Origin: Chloroflexota bacterium
GTDB lineage: Bacteria; Chloroflexota; Dormibacteria; Dormibacterales; Dormibacteraceae
Direction of reading: 5' to 3'
DNA: 64,000 nt
Assembly (NCBI GenBank): GCA_005880915.1
Contig: VBIW01000037.1
Span: 168,239-232,238, forward strand
The notes beneath the pieces are model-generated. The model was not told the origin of the DNA. It ran no database searches and saw only the letters and a list, made by a program, of their open reading frames with translations. Both the position numbers and the translations under genes were made by a program. Numbering within the stretch: position 1 is the stretch's first letter; each line of letters begins with the position of its first letter. Below, piece by piece: positions 7,792 to 16,104 of this stretch.

Positions 7792-9180
7792 ATGGACCAG
7801 GCGCGTTCGGAGTATTCACGCGTCAACCTCTCGAGCGATCCCATCTACCGATACCTTCGCATCACGCGTGGCGGCCCCGGCGGGGTGGCCGGCGAGGCGT
7901 CGGAGCAGGACCTCGTGGACGCCGCCTGGCTGCAGCGGCTGCGCAGGATCCACCAGCTGCAGAGCGCGTGGTGGGTGTTCGCGACCGCCGAGCACTCGCG
8001 CTTCCAGCATGCGCTCGGCGCAATGCACCTGGCGGGAGAGTGGGCTCGCCACCTCCAGCCCTCACTCGTCGTTTCGTGCCCGGAGACTCCCTCTGCGCAG
8101 CTGGTCGAGGAGACGATGCGCATGGCCGGGCTGCTGCACGACGTCGGCCACGGTCCGTTCGGCCACTTCTTTGACGAGAACTACCTCGACACGTGGGGCA
8201 TCGACCATGAAGACATCGGCCGAGCGCTGATCACAGGCCCTCTGGCGGACCTCGTCGGCGAGCTGGGCGCCTCCCCCACGGCGGATTTCGAGCGGGGCGA
8301 GCGGATCGATCCGCGCTGGGTCGCGTACCTGATCTCGTCGAATGAGCTCGAGGACTTCAAGCCGCCGCCCTGGCTGGCGGCGCTTCGTCCCGCACTGGTC
8401 GGCGCCTACTCCGCCGACAACATGGACTACGTGCCTCGCGATTCCTATATATGTGGCGTCTCGGCCGGGCCGGTCGACGTGCAGCGGATCATCCACTACT
8501 CGTTCATCTCAGAGCGCGGCCTCACTCTGCACTCGCACGGTGCCGAGGCCCTGTACATGTTCCTCAACTCGAGGCTCTACCTCTATCACCAGGTGTACTT
8601 CCACCGCACCGTTCGCCGGATCGACCTGCAGCTGCGCGAGGTTTTCCGGCCCACGCTGGATGTGCTGCTGGGTGGGAATCCTCTTCAGCGGCTGGACCGC
8701 TTCATGCCCCTCACCGAGTGGTCCCTTCTGTCCGAGGTCGACCGCTGGGCGCACGGCGACGGTGACGGGCCGCATCGCGAGCTCGGCCAGGCGTGGGGGG
8801 CGGTGGTGGCGCGGCGGCTCAAGTGGAAGCTCATCTACCAGGGCCACACCGACGCCCGGGATATACCGAGCGGTGCGTTGAGCGTCACGCGCGAACAGTT
8901 CGCGCGCGAGCTGCGCGAACGCCTGCCAACGAGCTTGCGCGAGATCGTCTTCGAGGTCGACGTCGCGGCGCAGGAGTCACGAGCCTTCAACCCGATGACG
9001 GAGACAGCCGACATCCTGTTCTATGAGCCGCTGGAGGACAGCTACAGGCAGAGTCGGGTGCTCGACCTCTTCAAGCGACTGCCTGTGCGGATGGCGCTGT
9101 TCCGGATCTTTGCCCACGACGAGACCCACCGCCGGGAGCTGATCAAGGCCGCCAACGAGGTCCTCGGGCTGACTGGTTAG
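7792..9180 (+). CDS. HD-domain phosphohydrolase (SAMHD1/dGTPase-like)
   Basis: A 462-residue protein. The N terminus SDPIYRYLRI and LQRLRRIHQLQSAWWVF, followed by HSRFQHALGAMHL, and the HD motif in LLHDVGHGPFGHFF match the HD family that includes dNTP triphosphohydrolases and SAMHD1-like enzymes. The later NMDYVPRDSY motif is also typical. The family hydrolyses nucleotides with a metal centre; the substrate here is unknown. ATG at 7792 was chosen over a GTG 78 bases upstream because it starts just before the conserved region and has a -10-like box at leaderless spacing. Its stop shares four bases with the convergent FmdB-type gene. Confidence 0.85.
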   Translation: MDQARSEYSRVNLSSDPIYRYLRITRGGPGGVAGEASEQDLVDAAWLQRLRRIHQLQSAWWVFATAEHSRFQHALGAMHLAGEWARHLQPSLVVSCPETPSAQLVEETMRMAGLLHDVGHGPFGHFFDENYLDTWGIDHEDIGRALITGPLADLVGELGASPTADFERGERIDPRWVAYLISSNELEDFKPPPWLAALRPALVGAYSADNMDYVPRDSYICGVSAGPVDVQRIIHYSFISERGLTLHSHGAEALYMFLNSRLYLYHQVYFHRTVRRIDLQLREVFRPTLDVLLGGNPLQRLDRFMPLTEWSLLSEVDRWAHGDGDGPHRELGQAWGAVVARRLKWKLIYQGHTDARDIPSGALSVTREQFARELRERLPTSLREIVFEVDVAAQESRAFNPMTETADILFYEPLEDSYRQSRVLDLFKRLPVRMALFRIFAHDETHRRELIKAANEVLGLTG

Positions 9181-9422
9181 AAGTCGTCGTCTCCGCCATT
9201 GAAGTCGTCTCCGCCGCCGAATTCGTCGTCACCACCGCCGAATTCGTCACCGCCGTCCCCACCTTCGGTCTCGCCCGAGCTCACCGTGGCGAAGGTGGAG
9301 ACGAGCCGGCGTAGAGCGGGCTTGCCACAGTGGGGGCAGGCCGGGTCCGGTGACGAGTAGCTCGACAGCAAGGACGACGACCGCTTGCCGCACTCCTCGC
9401 ATCGGTACTCGTAAATCGGCAT
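9177..9422 (-). CDS. FmdB-type small zinc-ribbon protein
   Basis: An 81-residue protein that opens with MPIYEYRCEECGKR and has a second CPHCGK pair, forming the FmdB/CxxC-CxxC zinc ribbon (putative regulatory protein family). The C-terminal third is an acidic tail of near-repeats GGDDEFG, GGDDEFG, GGDDFNG, GGDDDF encoded by a short imperfect DNA repeat. Function unknown. The longer open frame upstream overlaps the divergent dehydratase gene and has no family match. GATAAT on the minus strand (9435-9430) ends seven bases before the ATG. Confidence 0.85.
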   Translation of the reverse strand: MPIYEYRCEECGKRSSSLLSSYSSPDPACPHCGKPALRRLVSTFATVSSGETEGGDGGDEFGGGDDEFGGGDDFNGGDDDF

Positions 9423-9438
9423 CCCTACGATTATCACC

Positions 9439-10347
9439 GTGATTCCGATCGACCGTGTGCGTGCGGCCGCCGACCGCGCGCGACCGCATGTCCTCAGGAC
9501 GCCACTCATTCCGGTCGAAGGCGCCCTGCTCAAGCTCGAGTGCCTGCAGCCCACGGGCAGCTTCAAGGTCCGCGGCTTTTTTGCCGCCGCCCTCGCCCTA
9601 CCCGAGGACCAGCTGCGGCGCGGCCTCATCACGGTCAGCGCAGGCAACGCCGCCCAGGCCTGCGCCTACGTCGCTCACAAGCTCGGCGTGCCTTGTCGCG
9701 TTTTCACGTTCGACACCGCCCCCAAGACCAAGATCGAAGGCGTGAAGCGCTGGGGCGCGACGCCCATCGCGATGCCGCGCGAGGAACTTCTGCAGTGGAT
9801 GGCTGATGAAGGTTGGAAGGACGAGCCGGAATCGTTCATCCATCCCTTCGCGGACGAGGAGGTGATCGCCGGACATGGGGGGCTTGGACTCGAGCTCCTT
9901 GAAGACGTGCCTCACCTTGAGCGGGTGGTGGTCCCGGTGGGCGGAGGCGGCCTCGTGAGCGGTATCGCATCGGCCCTCAAAGGTTCTCGGAGCGGGATCG
10001 AAGTCATAGGCGTCCAATCCGACGGCTACGCCATGTGGCCGCGAGTGTTCGAGAGCGGCGGCCCCGTGACAATCAAGCCCGAAACGATTGCCGACGGCAC
10101 CACAGGCCCGTTTGACCAGCGGATGTTTGAGCTGTTGAAAGAGTTGGTGGACCGCTGGCTTGTCGTGCCTGAGCCGCGACTGAAGACGGCGGTCCCGGAG
10201 CTCGCCGCAGCGGGGAAGGTCGTGGCGGAGGGCGCGGGCGCGCTGTCCTACGCAGCGCTCGAACAGCTGGAGCCAGGCCTAACCACTGTGGCGGTGATCA
10301 GCGGCGGCAACATCGATACGAGCCTGCTCGCGAGCCTGCTCAGCTGA
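9439..10347 (+). CDS. PLP-dependent threonine/serine dehydratase family protein
   Basis: A 302-residue fold-type II PLP enzyme. It has LRTPLIPVEGALLKLECLQPTG and the PLP lysine in GSFKVRGF, followed by SAGNAAQACAYVAHKLG, the glycine-rich phosphate loop VPVGGGGLVSGIA and a final ISGGNID. These are features of threonine ammonia-lyase (IlvA/TdcB) and serine racemase-type enzymes. It lacks the C-terminal ACT-like regulatory domain of biosynthetic IlvA, so it is more like the catabolic or racemase form. GTG start; TACGAT lies seven bases upstream with no Shine-Dalgarno. The 3' end overlaps the convergent membrane protein by eight bases. Confidence 0.85.
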   Translation: MIPIDRVRAAADRARPHVLRTPLIPVEGALLKLECLQPTGSFKVRGFFAAALALPEDQLRRGLITVSAGNAAQACAYVAHKLGVPCRVFTFDTAPKTKIEGVKRWGATPIAMPREELLQWMADEGWKDEPESFIHPFADEEVIAGHGGLGLELLEDVPHLERVVVPVGGGGLVSGIASALKGSRSGIEVIGVQSDGYAMWPRVFESGGPVTIKPETIADGTTGPFDQRMFELLKELVDRWLVVPEPRLKTAVPELAAAGKVVAEGAGALSYAALEQLEPGLTTVAVISGGNIDTSLLASLLS

Positions 10348-10927
10348 CCCGGCGCATCCCCCACGGACCACGCGTAGCCGCCGCCACGATCATCCATGCC
10401 AGCAGGCCAACGCCCGCCAGGGCGACGGTCAGCTCTGGCACCACTACCGGCGCCGGCGGTGTCGCGCGGACGATGAGCGTCGGCACCAGGACGTTCAGCA
10501 AGCTCCCCACAGAAAAGAGCACCTGAAGGCCGAGGAAGACGCTGATCGCGTAGTGAGCCCATGGCCATTGCTTGAGCGCCATGACGATCGCGGCGAGGGC
10601 GAGAACGATTCCGATCACGACAACCACGTAAAGCGCCGCGGTCATCGTGTCGTTCATCGGGTCCGCCGCCTGCGCTCCGGGAGGCGGCGTTGGCGCGCCG
10701 TAGCGCTCGTTCATGGTGTTGGCCCATTGGGTCATGGTCGTGATGAACCAGAAGGGCACGCTTGCCGCGAACAGCGCTTGCGCTGCGTACATCGCCACGA
10801 CAGCCAGCTGGAGAGGTCGGGTCCAGGAGGTGGGTTGGAGCACCTGGGTAGGACCATGTCCTTGCGGGCCGCCGGCCACCCGAATCCAGGCCGTTCCGTC
10901 CCATTGGTACATGCCGTCCGGCGACAC
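10340..10927 (-). CDS. Multi-pass membrane protein with N-terminal WDGTAW motif
   Basis: A 195-residue protein. The N terminus MSPDGMYQWDGTAWIRV is like the short DUF2510/SPDG-WDGTxW motif found at the start of many actinobacterial membrane proteins. Four hydrophobic segments follow (LQLAVVAMYAAQALF, YVVVVIGIVLALAAIVMAL, AISVFLGLQVLFSVGSLLN, LTVALAGVGLLAWMIVAA). Function unknown. GTG start, nine bases after the end of ltaE on the same strand, so probably co-transcribed with it. Confidence 0.65.
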   Translation of the reverse strand: MSPDGMYQWDGTAWIRVAGGPQGHGPTQVLQPTSWTRPLQLAVVAMYAAQALFAASVPFWFITTMTQWANTMNERYGAPTPPPGAQAADPMNDTMTAALYVVVVIGIVLALAAIVMALKQWPWAHYAISVFLGLQVLFSVGSLLNVLVPTLIVRATPPAPVVVPELTVALAGVGLLAWMIVAAATRGPWGMRRVS

Positions 10928-10935
10928 CTTCGTGC

Positions 10936-11967
10936 TCAGGCGGTGAGGACCTCCTCGCAGATCTTCAGCACCGACTGGACGTCCTCAGCGTCGATGCCGT
11001 AATGAGTCACGAAGCGCATCCGCTGAGGCGCGGTCGCGGCGCCGAGCATACCTCGCTTGGCGCATTCGTCCGTGAACATCGCGGCCGGCATGCGCTGCAG
11101 GTCGAAAAAGACCAGGTTCGTCTGGACTCGCCTCAGGTCGCAGGTCACGCCCGGCAGCTCGGCCAGGCCCTCGGCCAGCGTGCGTGCGTTGGCGTGATCT
11201 TCGGCCAGGCGGTCGACCATGTGGTCAAGAGCGATCAGCCCCGCCGCGGCAAGCACTCCAACCTGGCGCATGCCGCCGCCCAGGCGCTTGCGCCAGCGAA
11301 CCGCTTCCTCGACCGAATCCTCCGATCCGCAGAATATGCTGCCGATCGGACACGCGAGCCCTTTGGACAGGCAGAAGGTGACCGTGTCGGCGCAGGCGGC
11401 GATCTCCGATGCCTCGACGCCGAGCGCGACCGACGCGTTGAAGATCCGCGCCCCGTCAAGGTGGACGCGCAGGCCCTGCGAGCGGGCCGCGTCGGCGGCG
11501 GCGCGAAGGTCGTCGAGAGGCCACACGACGCCACCGTGCCGGTTGTGCGTGTTCTCGAACGTGACGGCCGCGGTGAGCGGCTGGTGTGGATCGTCGCGCG
11601 GCCGCACGGCCTCGACGATCTGCCGCGGCGACATGACGCCCGCATCGGTGACGACCGGACGGATCTGCACGCCGCAAACAGCTGCAGCGCCCGCAGTCTC
11701 GTAGTGGAACGCATGTGAATCGGCGTCGGCGATCAGCTCCTCGCCACTTCGGGCGTTGACTGCGATCCCGATCAGGTTGCCCATCGTGCCGCTGGGGACA
11801 AAGGCGGCCGCCTTCTTGCCCATCCTCTCGGCGGCGACCTCCATCAGCCGGTTCGTGGTGGGGTCGTCGCCGAACACGTCGTCGCCTAGAGGAGCCGTGA
11901 CCATCGCCTGGCGCATCTCGGGGCTTGGCATGGCCACGGTGTCGGACCGCAAATCGATCGCCGTCAC
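10936..11967 (-). CDS. ltaE: Low-specificity L-threonine aldolase
   Basis: A 343-residue fold-type I PLP enzyme that cleaves threonine to glycine and acetaldehyde. It has DLRSDTVAMPSPEMRQAM, GDDVFGDDPTTNRLME, FVPSGTMGNL and HLDGARIFNA. The PLP lysine lies in TFCLSKGLACPIGS, and WRKRLGGGMRQVGVLAAAG follows. All are characteristic of LtaE. GTG start, divergent from the amidohydrolase gene with 21 bases between them. With the nearby dehydratase it may form a threonine-degrading pair. Confidence 0.93.
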   Translation of the reverse strand: MTAIDLRSDTVAMPSPEMRQAMVTAPLGDDVFGDDPTTNRLMEVAAERMGKKAAAFVPSGTMGNLIGIAVNARSGEELIADADSHAFHYETAGAAAVCGVQIRPVVTDAGVMSPRQIVEAVRPRDDPHQPLTAAVTFENTHNRHGGVVWPLDDLRAAADAARSQGLRVHLDGARIFNASVALGVEASEIAACADTVTFCLSKGLACPIGSIFCGSEDSVEEAVRWRKRLGGGMRQVGVLAAAGLIALDHMVDRLAEDHANARTLAEGLAELPGVTCDLRRVQTNLVFFDLQRMPAAMFTDECAKRGMLGAATAPQRMRFVTHYGIDAEDVQSVLKICEEVLTA

Positions 11968-11988
11968 GCCCTTAATCTAACCGTCAAG

Positions 11989-13518
11989 TTGCGAGCGGAA
12001 TTGATTCTGGCGCGTGGACGGATCCGCACGCTGGGACGCACCGGTCTCAACCCCCAGAGCCACCTTGCGGTCGCAGGCGGCAAGGTCGTCGCCGTCGGCG
12101 GTCGCGAAGTGATGGCTTTGCGAGGGCCGCGGACCCGGGTCGTCGACCTGGCCGGCTCGGCGGTACTGCCCGGTTTCAACGACGCCCACGCGCACGTCGT
12201 CTATTACGGGCTGACGCGGTTTGCGGCCGACCTGAGTGGCGCGCGCGGCATCGACGACATCCTCGATCGGCTCAAAGCGCACGCCAAGAGGCTTAAACCC
12301 GGCGAGTGGCTGCTGGGCATGGGCTACCGGACAGACGAGCTGACCGAGCGGCGTCAGCCAAACAGCAGCGAGCTGGACCGCGCGACGGGCGACCGCCCCG
12401 CCTTCATCGATGAGCGCGGCGGGCACGCACGGGTCGCCAACTCGGCCGCGCTCGCCGCCGCATCGATCACTGCAGAGACGGCGAACCCACACGGCGGTCG
12501 CATCGGCCGCAACGTCAACAGGGCACCCAACGGTCTCCTTCTCGAAGCCGCGATGCGCTTGGTCGCCGACGTGCAGCCGAAGCCCGCCGTCGAGCGGCGG
12601 ATCGAGGGCGTCTTGATGGCGCAGGAGCTTCTCGTCTCGCGGGGAGTCACGTCCGTCGGCGCGGCCGTCAACCGTGGGTTTGCTGACGACCTCCGCGGAT
12701 TCGAGCGGCTTGCGTGCGAGGGCAGACTGAAGGTCCGGGTCAACGAGTTCCTTTCCTGGGAGCTCCTCGAGGCGTCAAGCGGCCTTGGCCTGCGGGCGGG
12801 GTTCGGCGGCGCGATGGTGCGCGCCGGCCCCATCAAGGTGTTCGTCGACGGTGGGGCCGAGCGAGTTGCGATGCGGTCTGGCGGCGGCGTGTGGCGCACC
12901 ACGCGGGAAGAGCTGCGGAATCTGGTGGCGACGGCCAGCGCGGCCGGCTTGCAGGTCGCAGCTCACGCCATTGGCGACGCCGCGATCGAAGCCATGTGCG
13001 ACGCGGTCGAGGCAAGCGGCGGTACGGATCTCAGGCACCGCGTCGAGCACTGCACCATCTGTCCGCCCGACCTCCAGGTGCGACTCGCCAGGCTTGGCAT
13101 GGTCGCGGTGATGCAGCCCATGGCGGCGCGCTTCAGCCGCGTGGCGTCCACGATCTTCTTTCCCGTCCGTGACCGCGCGGACCTCGCGCCCCATCGCCGT
13201 CTGATGAAGGCGGGCGTGCCCGTCGCGTTCAGCTCCGATCTCCCGGTCTCCCCGGACCCGAACCCATGGCCCGGAATCCGGGTCGCGGTGGACGATCCGG
13301 TCAACGGCATCAGCCTGCTCGCGGCTCTCCGCGCCTACACCGCAGCCGGTGCCTATGCGAGCTTCGAAGAGCACGTCAAGGGCACGCTCGAGCCCGGGAT
13401 GCTGGCTGACCTCCAGGTTTACCGAGGCGATCCGCTGGAGGACGAGGATGTCAGGTGGGAGGAGCTCCGCCCGAGAGCTGTCCTCCTGGGCGGAGCTCGC
13501 GTGTACGGCTCGCTTTAA
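11989..13518 (+). CDS. YtcJ-like amidohydrolase family protein
   Basis: A 509-residue metal-dependent hydrolase of the amidohydrolase 3/YtcJ group. It has an N-terminal beta-sandwich piece (VAGGKVVAVGG), the metal-binding FNDAHAHV, HAIGDAAIEAMCDAV, RVEHCTI, and SSDLPVSPDPNPW near the C terminus, followed by LEPGMLADLQVY. Substrates in this family are mostly unknown. The TTG start has no Shine-Dalgarno, with TCTAAC seven bases upstream. The stop shares four bases with the convergent phasin-like gene. Confidence 0.85.
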   Translation: MRAELILARGRIRTLGRTGLNPQSHLAVAGGKVVAVGGREVMALRGPRTRVVDLAGSAVLPGFNDAHAHVVYYGLTRFAADLSGARGIDDILDRLKAHAKRLKPGEWLLGMGYRTDELTERRQPNSSELDRATGDRPAFIDERGGHARVANSAALAAASITAETANPHGGRIGRNVNRAPNGLLLEAAMRLVADVQPKPAVERRIEGVLMAQELLVSRGVTSVGAAVNRGFADDLRGFERLACEGRLKVRVNEFLSWELLEASSGLGLRAGFGGAMVRAGPIKVFVDGGAERVAMRSGGGVWRTTREELRNLVATASAAGLQVAAHAIGDAAIEAMCDAVEASGGTDLRHRVEHCTICPPDLQVRLARLGMVAVMQPMAARFSRVASTIFFPVRDRADLAPHRRLMKAGVPVAFSSDLPVSPDPNPWPGIRVAVDDPVNGISLLAALRAYTAAGAYASFEEHVKGTLEPGMLADLQVYRGDPLEDEDVRWEELRPRAVLLGGARVYGSL

Positions 13519-14111
13519 GGCTCGCTGCCGCCGCCCATCTCCTCGCTCTCGGGGGCCATCGGCACCGTGTGGATCACCGGCATCGTGTCCATCGCCGCCT
13601 CCGTCGGGCGAGGTCGTCTGGCCGCAGGCCGGCGCCGAGGCGTCGTGGTTCGGGCGCTCGAAGCGCTGGCCGTCGAAGCGCTGGCGGATGAGGCGCGCGG
13701 CGCCGTGCGCCGCGGCGCCGTGCGGCGAGTCGTAGCGCGGCGCGCGCTGGCGGTGGCCTTTTTTGTCGTCCGGCTGGCGGCGCGCTTCACCGTGGTGGTG
13801 GTGCGCCGGCGAGTCGTCGCTGCGCGAGTGCCCGTTCCTCGCGCGATCTGTCTCGCCTGCTTGGTCAGGCCGTCGATGCGCTTGAGGACGTTGTTCACGT
13901 CCGCGCGAGTGCTGGCTCTCTTCACTTGCGCCTGAAGCGTCTTGATCGCCGCGCGCGCGTTCTTGTCCGCCTCCTTCAGCCTGCTTTCGACCTGCCTGCG
14001 CAAGTCTGGCGGGACCCGGCTCTCGGCTTCCTTCAGCGCGCGCCGGCCAGCTCTGACAGCGCGCCCGACAAGACCAGAAGGACGCCGTGTGGTGCGCTTC
14101 CTTTTACCCAT
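13515..14111 (-). CDS. Phasin-like / histone H1-like basic protein
   Basis: A 198-residue protein. Residues 1-20 are basic (MGKRKRTTRRPSG). Residues about 25-95 form an amphipathic helix rich in Ala, Lys and Glu (RRALKEAESRV, then ADKNARAAIKTLQAQVKRAS). The rest is a low-complexity Ala/Arg/Thr/Ser tail (RRTAPRRTAPRASSASAS). This resembles PhaF/PhaI-type phasins with an H1-like tail that bind polyester granules and DNA. The divergent PhaR-like gene 50 bases away supports that reading, but no PHA synthase is in the window. The second of two adjacent ATGs was chosen: GGAGG lies five bases upstream. Confidence 0.6.
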   Translation of the reverse strand: MGKRKRTTRRPSGLVGRAVRAGRRALKEAESRVPPDLRRQVESRLKEADKNARAAIKTLQAQVKRASTRADVNNVLKRIDGLTKQARQIARGTGTRAATTRRRTTTTVKRAASRTTKKATASARRATTRRTAPRRTAPRASSASASTASASSARTTTPRRRPAARRPRPTEAAMDTMPVIHTVPMAPESEEMGGGSEP

Positions 14112-14144
14112 CATCACCTCCAAGAAAATGCCGCGCGGAGCGCA

Positions 14145-14159
14145 TAACGCGCCGCGTTA
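14145..14159. promoter_or_regulatory. Perfect palindrome between phaR-like and phasin-like genes
   Basis: TAACGCG-C-CGCGTTA has 7-base arms around one central base. It ends two bases before the phaR-like ATG, in the 50-base gap between the divergent genes. A palindrome here is the expected form of an autoregulatory operator for the encoded regulator. The sequence is seen directly; the binding partner is inferred. Confidence 0.45.
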
Positions 14160-14161
14160 GA

Positions 14162-14686
14162 ATGGGCCGCGAATTGCCGTCAGCCCCCGAACGACACCTT
14201 ATCAAGAAGTACGCAAACCGCAAGCTCTACGACACCCGCACGAGTCGATACGTCACGCTGGACGGCATCGCGCAGCTCGTGCGAGACGGACATGAGATCA
14301 AGGTCGTTGACCGCGACAACGGACACGACCTGACCCAGGTCACGCTGTCACAGATCGTCCTGGAAGAGGAGAAGCGAGGGCCAGCGAGGATTGTGGACGC
14401 GGGCGGCGAGATGCTGCATGATCGTGGCCAGGCGCTGCTCGATTACGTGAGAAAGACGCTCAATGTCCCGACCGATCTCCGCAACCAGGTCGAGAGGCGG
14501 CGCGAAGGCCTCGAGACCATGGCCGACGACACGATCGAGCGTGCACTGCGAAGGCTTCGCATCCCGACGAGGCACGACATCGAGCGGATCAACGACCGCC
14601 TGGACAAGATCGCGGCGCAGCTGAAAAAGGCCCGTGTCGACAATGGATCTATGACGCGACCGCGTAAACGAAAGGCTTCTCGGTAA
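14162..14686 (+). CDS. phaR: PHA accumulation regulator, PhaR-type DNA-binding domain
   Basis: A 174-residue protein. The N-terminal stretch HLIKKYANRKLYDTRTSRYV, then LDGIAQLVRDGHEIKVVD, is the PHB/PHA accumulation regulator DNA-binding domain. The C-terminal half is helical and charged (NVPTDLRNQVERRREGLETM), likely for oligomerisation or granule binding. In known systems PhaR represses phasin genes and is released by binding polyester. The start ATG follows a palindrome. The last 38 bases overlap the convergent DUF881 gene. Confidence 0.8.
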   Translation: MGRELPSAPERHLIKKYANRKLYDTRTSRYVTLDGIAQLVRDGHEIKVVDRDNGHDLTQVTLSQIVLEEEKRGPARIVDAGGEMLHDRGQALLDYVRKTLNVPTDLRNQVERRREGLETMADDTIERALRRLRIPTRHDIERINDRLDKIAAQLKKARVDNGSMTRPRKRKASR

Positions 14687-15341
14687 GCACCGAGCGGATC
14701 GCGACGTCCGCTTCGACACGGTAGGTCGCCGCTCTGACGCGCCGGTCCGCCCGCAGCTGCTGCGTCATGAGGTCCGCCACCACTCCGAGGCGGTTGGCGT
14801 CTCCGATGACCGAGATCGTCCAGGGAGGCATCACGATCGCGCTGTCGATCGTCACCCCGCCGTTCGTCTGATAGACCGGAACGCCCATGATCACTCTCCG
14901 GTCGTTCACATCGACAGCTTCTGCTCCGCCGGCCGCGAGGTTGTTGAGCGCGTCTTGAAGGTCGAGGGCGGTCAGGCCGCTCGCGTCGATCACGATCACG
15001 ACTCCAGGTCCGTGCACCGGCGTCAGGCCTTCGATCGCGCGGAGGCGGCTTGCCTCGTCGGTCAGGACCTGGTCCGCGGCCCCGGTCTGTCCTGACTCGA
15101 GCTTCGCTCGCTGGTTTCCCAGGTCGGACTTTTCAACCGCGAGCGAGTCATTGGCCCGGTGCAGATCATCGATGAGAAAAGCCAGCGAGGTCGCATCTGC
15201 TCCGACCAGGCTGCGCTCGACCTCGGCCTGGCTGCGGATCTGGATCGTGGCAACCAGCGCGACGAGGAGCGCGATCAGCCACACGCTGATCCCACGCACG
15301 CGGATCGAGCGCCGCCGCGCGGCCTCAGGTCGGGCTGACAT
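14649..15341 (-). CDS. DUF881 family membrane protein (second of a pair)
   Basis: A 230-residue protein. It has a basic N terminus, one transmembrane segment (ISVWLIALLVALVATIQI), a heptad-like segment (LIDDLHRANDSLAVEKSDLG) and the DUF881 domain (GLTPVHGPGVVIVIDAS, then QDALNNLAAGGAEAVDVNDRRV). In actinobacteria DUF881 genes lie near division genes; function is unknown. The start was chosen at the ATG just inside the end of the first DUF881 gene (17-base overlap). Another ATG lies eight codons earlier. Confidence 0.8.
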   Translation of the reverse strand: MSARPEAARRRSIRVRGISVWLIALLVALVATIQIRSQAEVERSLVGADATSLAFLIDDLHRANDSLAVEKSDLGNQRAKLESGQTGAADQVLTDEASRLRAIEGLTPVHGPGVVIVIDASGLTALDLQDALNNLAAGGAEAVDVNDRRVIMGVPVYQTNGGVTIDSAIVMPPWTISVIGDANRLGVVADLMTQQLRADRRVRAATYRVEADVAIRSVLTEKPFVYAVAS

Positions 15342-16047
15342 GTGGGATCTGGAGGCTTGAGTCATACGCCGGCAGCGAGAGGTCCGGGTTGCCCAGAAAC
15401 GTAAGGTGCACCTGGAACTGCACCTGGCGGGCGCGCACCCCGGGCAGGGCGGATGGGTCGTCGAGCGCCGCCTGCATCCGGTTGCGGTCGCCAACCGCGA
15501 CCACCTTGATCGGCGAAGTGAACGGGGGTCCCTGATCGATCACCACCTCGCCCGCCGAGCCCGAGAACTCGCTCAGCGGAGTTAGGCGCCGGCCATTGAC
15601 CGCGATCCCCTCGGCGCCCTGGGCGAAGAGCAGGTTGACGACGTCCTGCACGTCCTCGAAATTGACGAGATAGCCGGTCTGGCTCCCGCTGTCGGGACCC
15701 GGAACTCCATTCCGCAGAGTCACCTCGACGCCCGGTCCGCGCATTGCGACCAGGCCCGCATGGGCGCGCAGGTCTGCGACCTCGTTCTTGAGGGCCTGTG
15801 TGGCGGCGGACTGGGCGGCGGCCTGGGACTCAAGGGAATCGATCTGGCCACGGAGCGAGGCGATCTGGCGCCGGGAGTCGGCATTGGTGCCTTCGAGCTC
15901 CTGCACGCTCCGCACCAGTGCCTGGTAGCGGGCAAGCTGGTTCGAGGGTGTAAGAAGCTGGGCTTTGACCTGGCCGGCCAGGACGAAGCCGGTGGCCAGC
16001 GCGACGAGGGCGAGAAGGGCGATGCTGGCGAGGTTTCGGCTCGACAT
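15325..16047 (-). CDS. DUF881 family membrane protein (first of a pair)
   Basis: A 240-residue paralogue of the next gene. It has an N-terminal signal/anchor (LASIALLALVALATGFVLAGQ), a coiled coil (LVRSVQELEGTNADSRRQIA, then SLRGQIDSLESQAAAQSAAT) and a DUF881 domain (MRGPGVEVTLRNG, FEDVQDVVNLLFAQGAEGIA). The pair is co-transcribed and overlaps by 17 bases. The ATG second codon was preferred over the GTG first codon. Confidence 0.8.
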   Translation of the reverse strand: MSSRNLASIALLALVALATGFVLAGQVKAQLLTPSNQLARYQALVRSVQELEGTNADSRRQIASLRGQIDSLESQAAAQSAATQALKNEVADLRAHAGLVAMRGPGVEVTLRNGVPGPDSGSQTGYLVNFEDVQDVVNLLFAQGAEGIAVNGRRLTPLSEFSGSAGEVVIDQGPPFTSPIKVVAVGDRNRMQAALDDPSALPGVRARQVQFQVHLTFLGNPDLSLPAYDSSLQIPHVSPT

Positions 16048-16104
16048 CACGCGTCAATTCTCAGGCACTCGCGGATGCCCCGAGTTACTATCGGAGGTCG
16101 CTAC

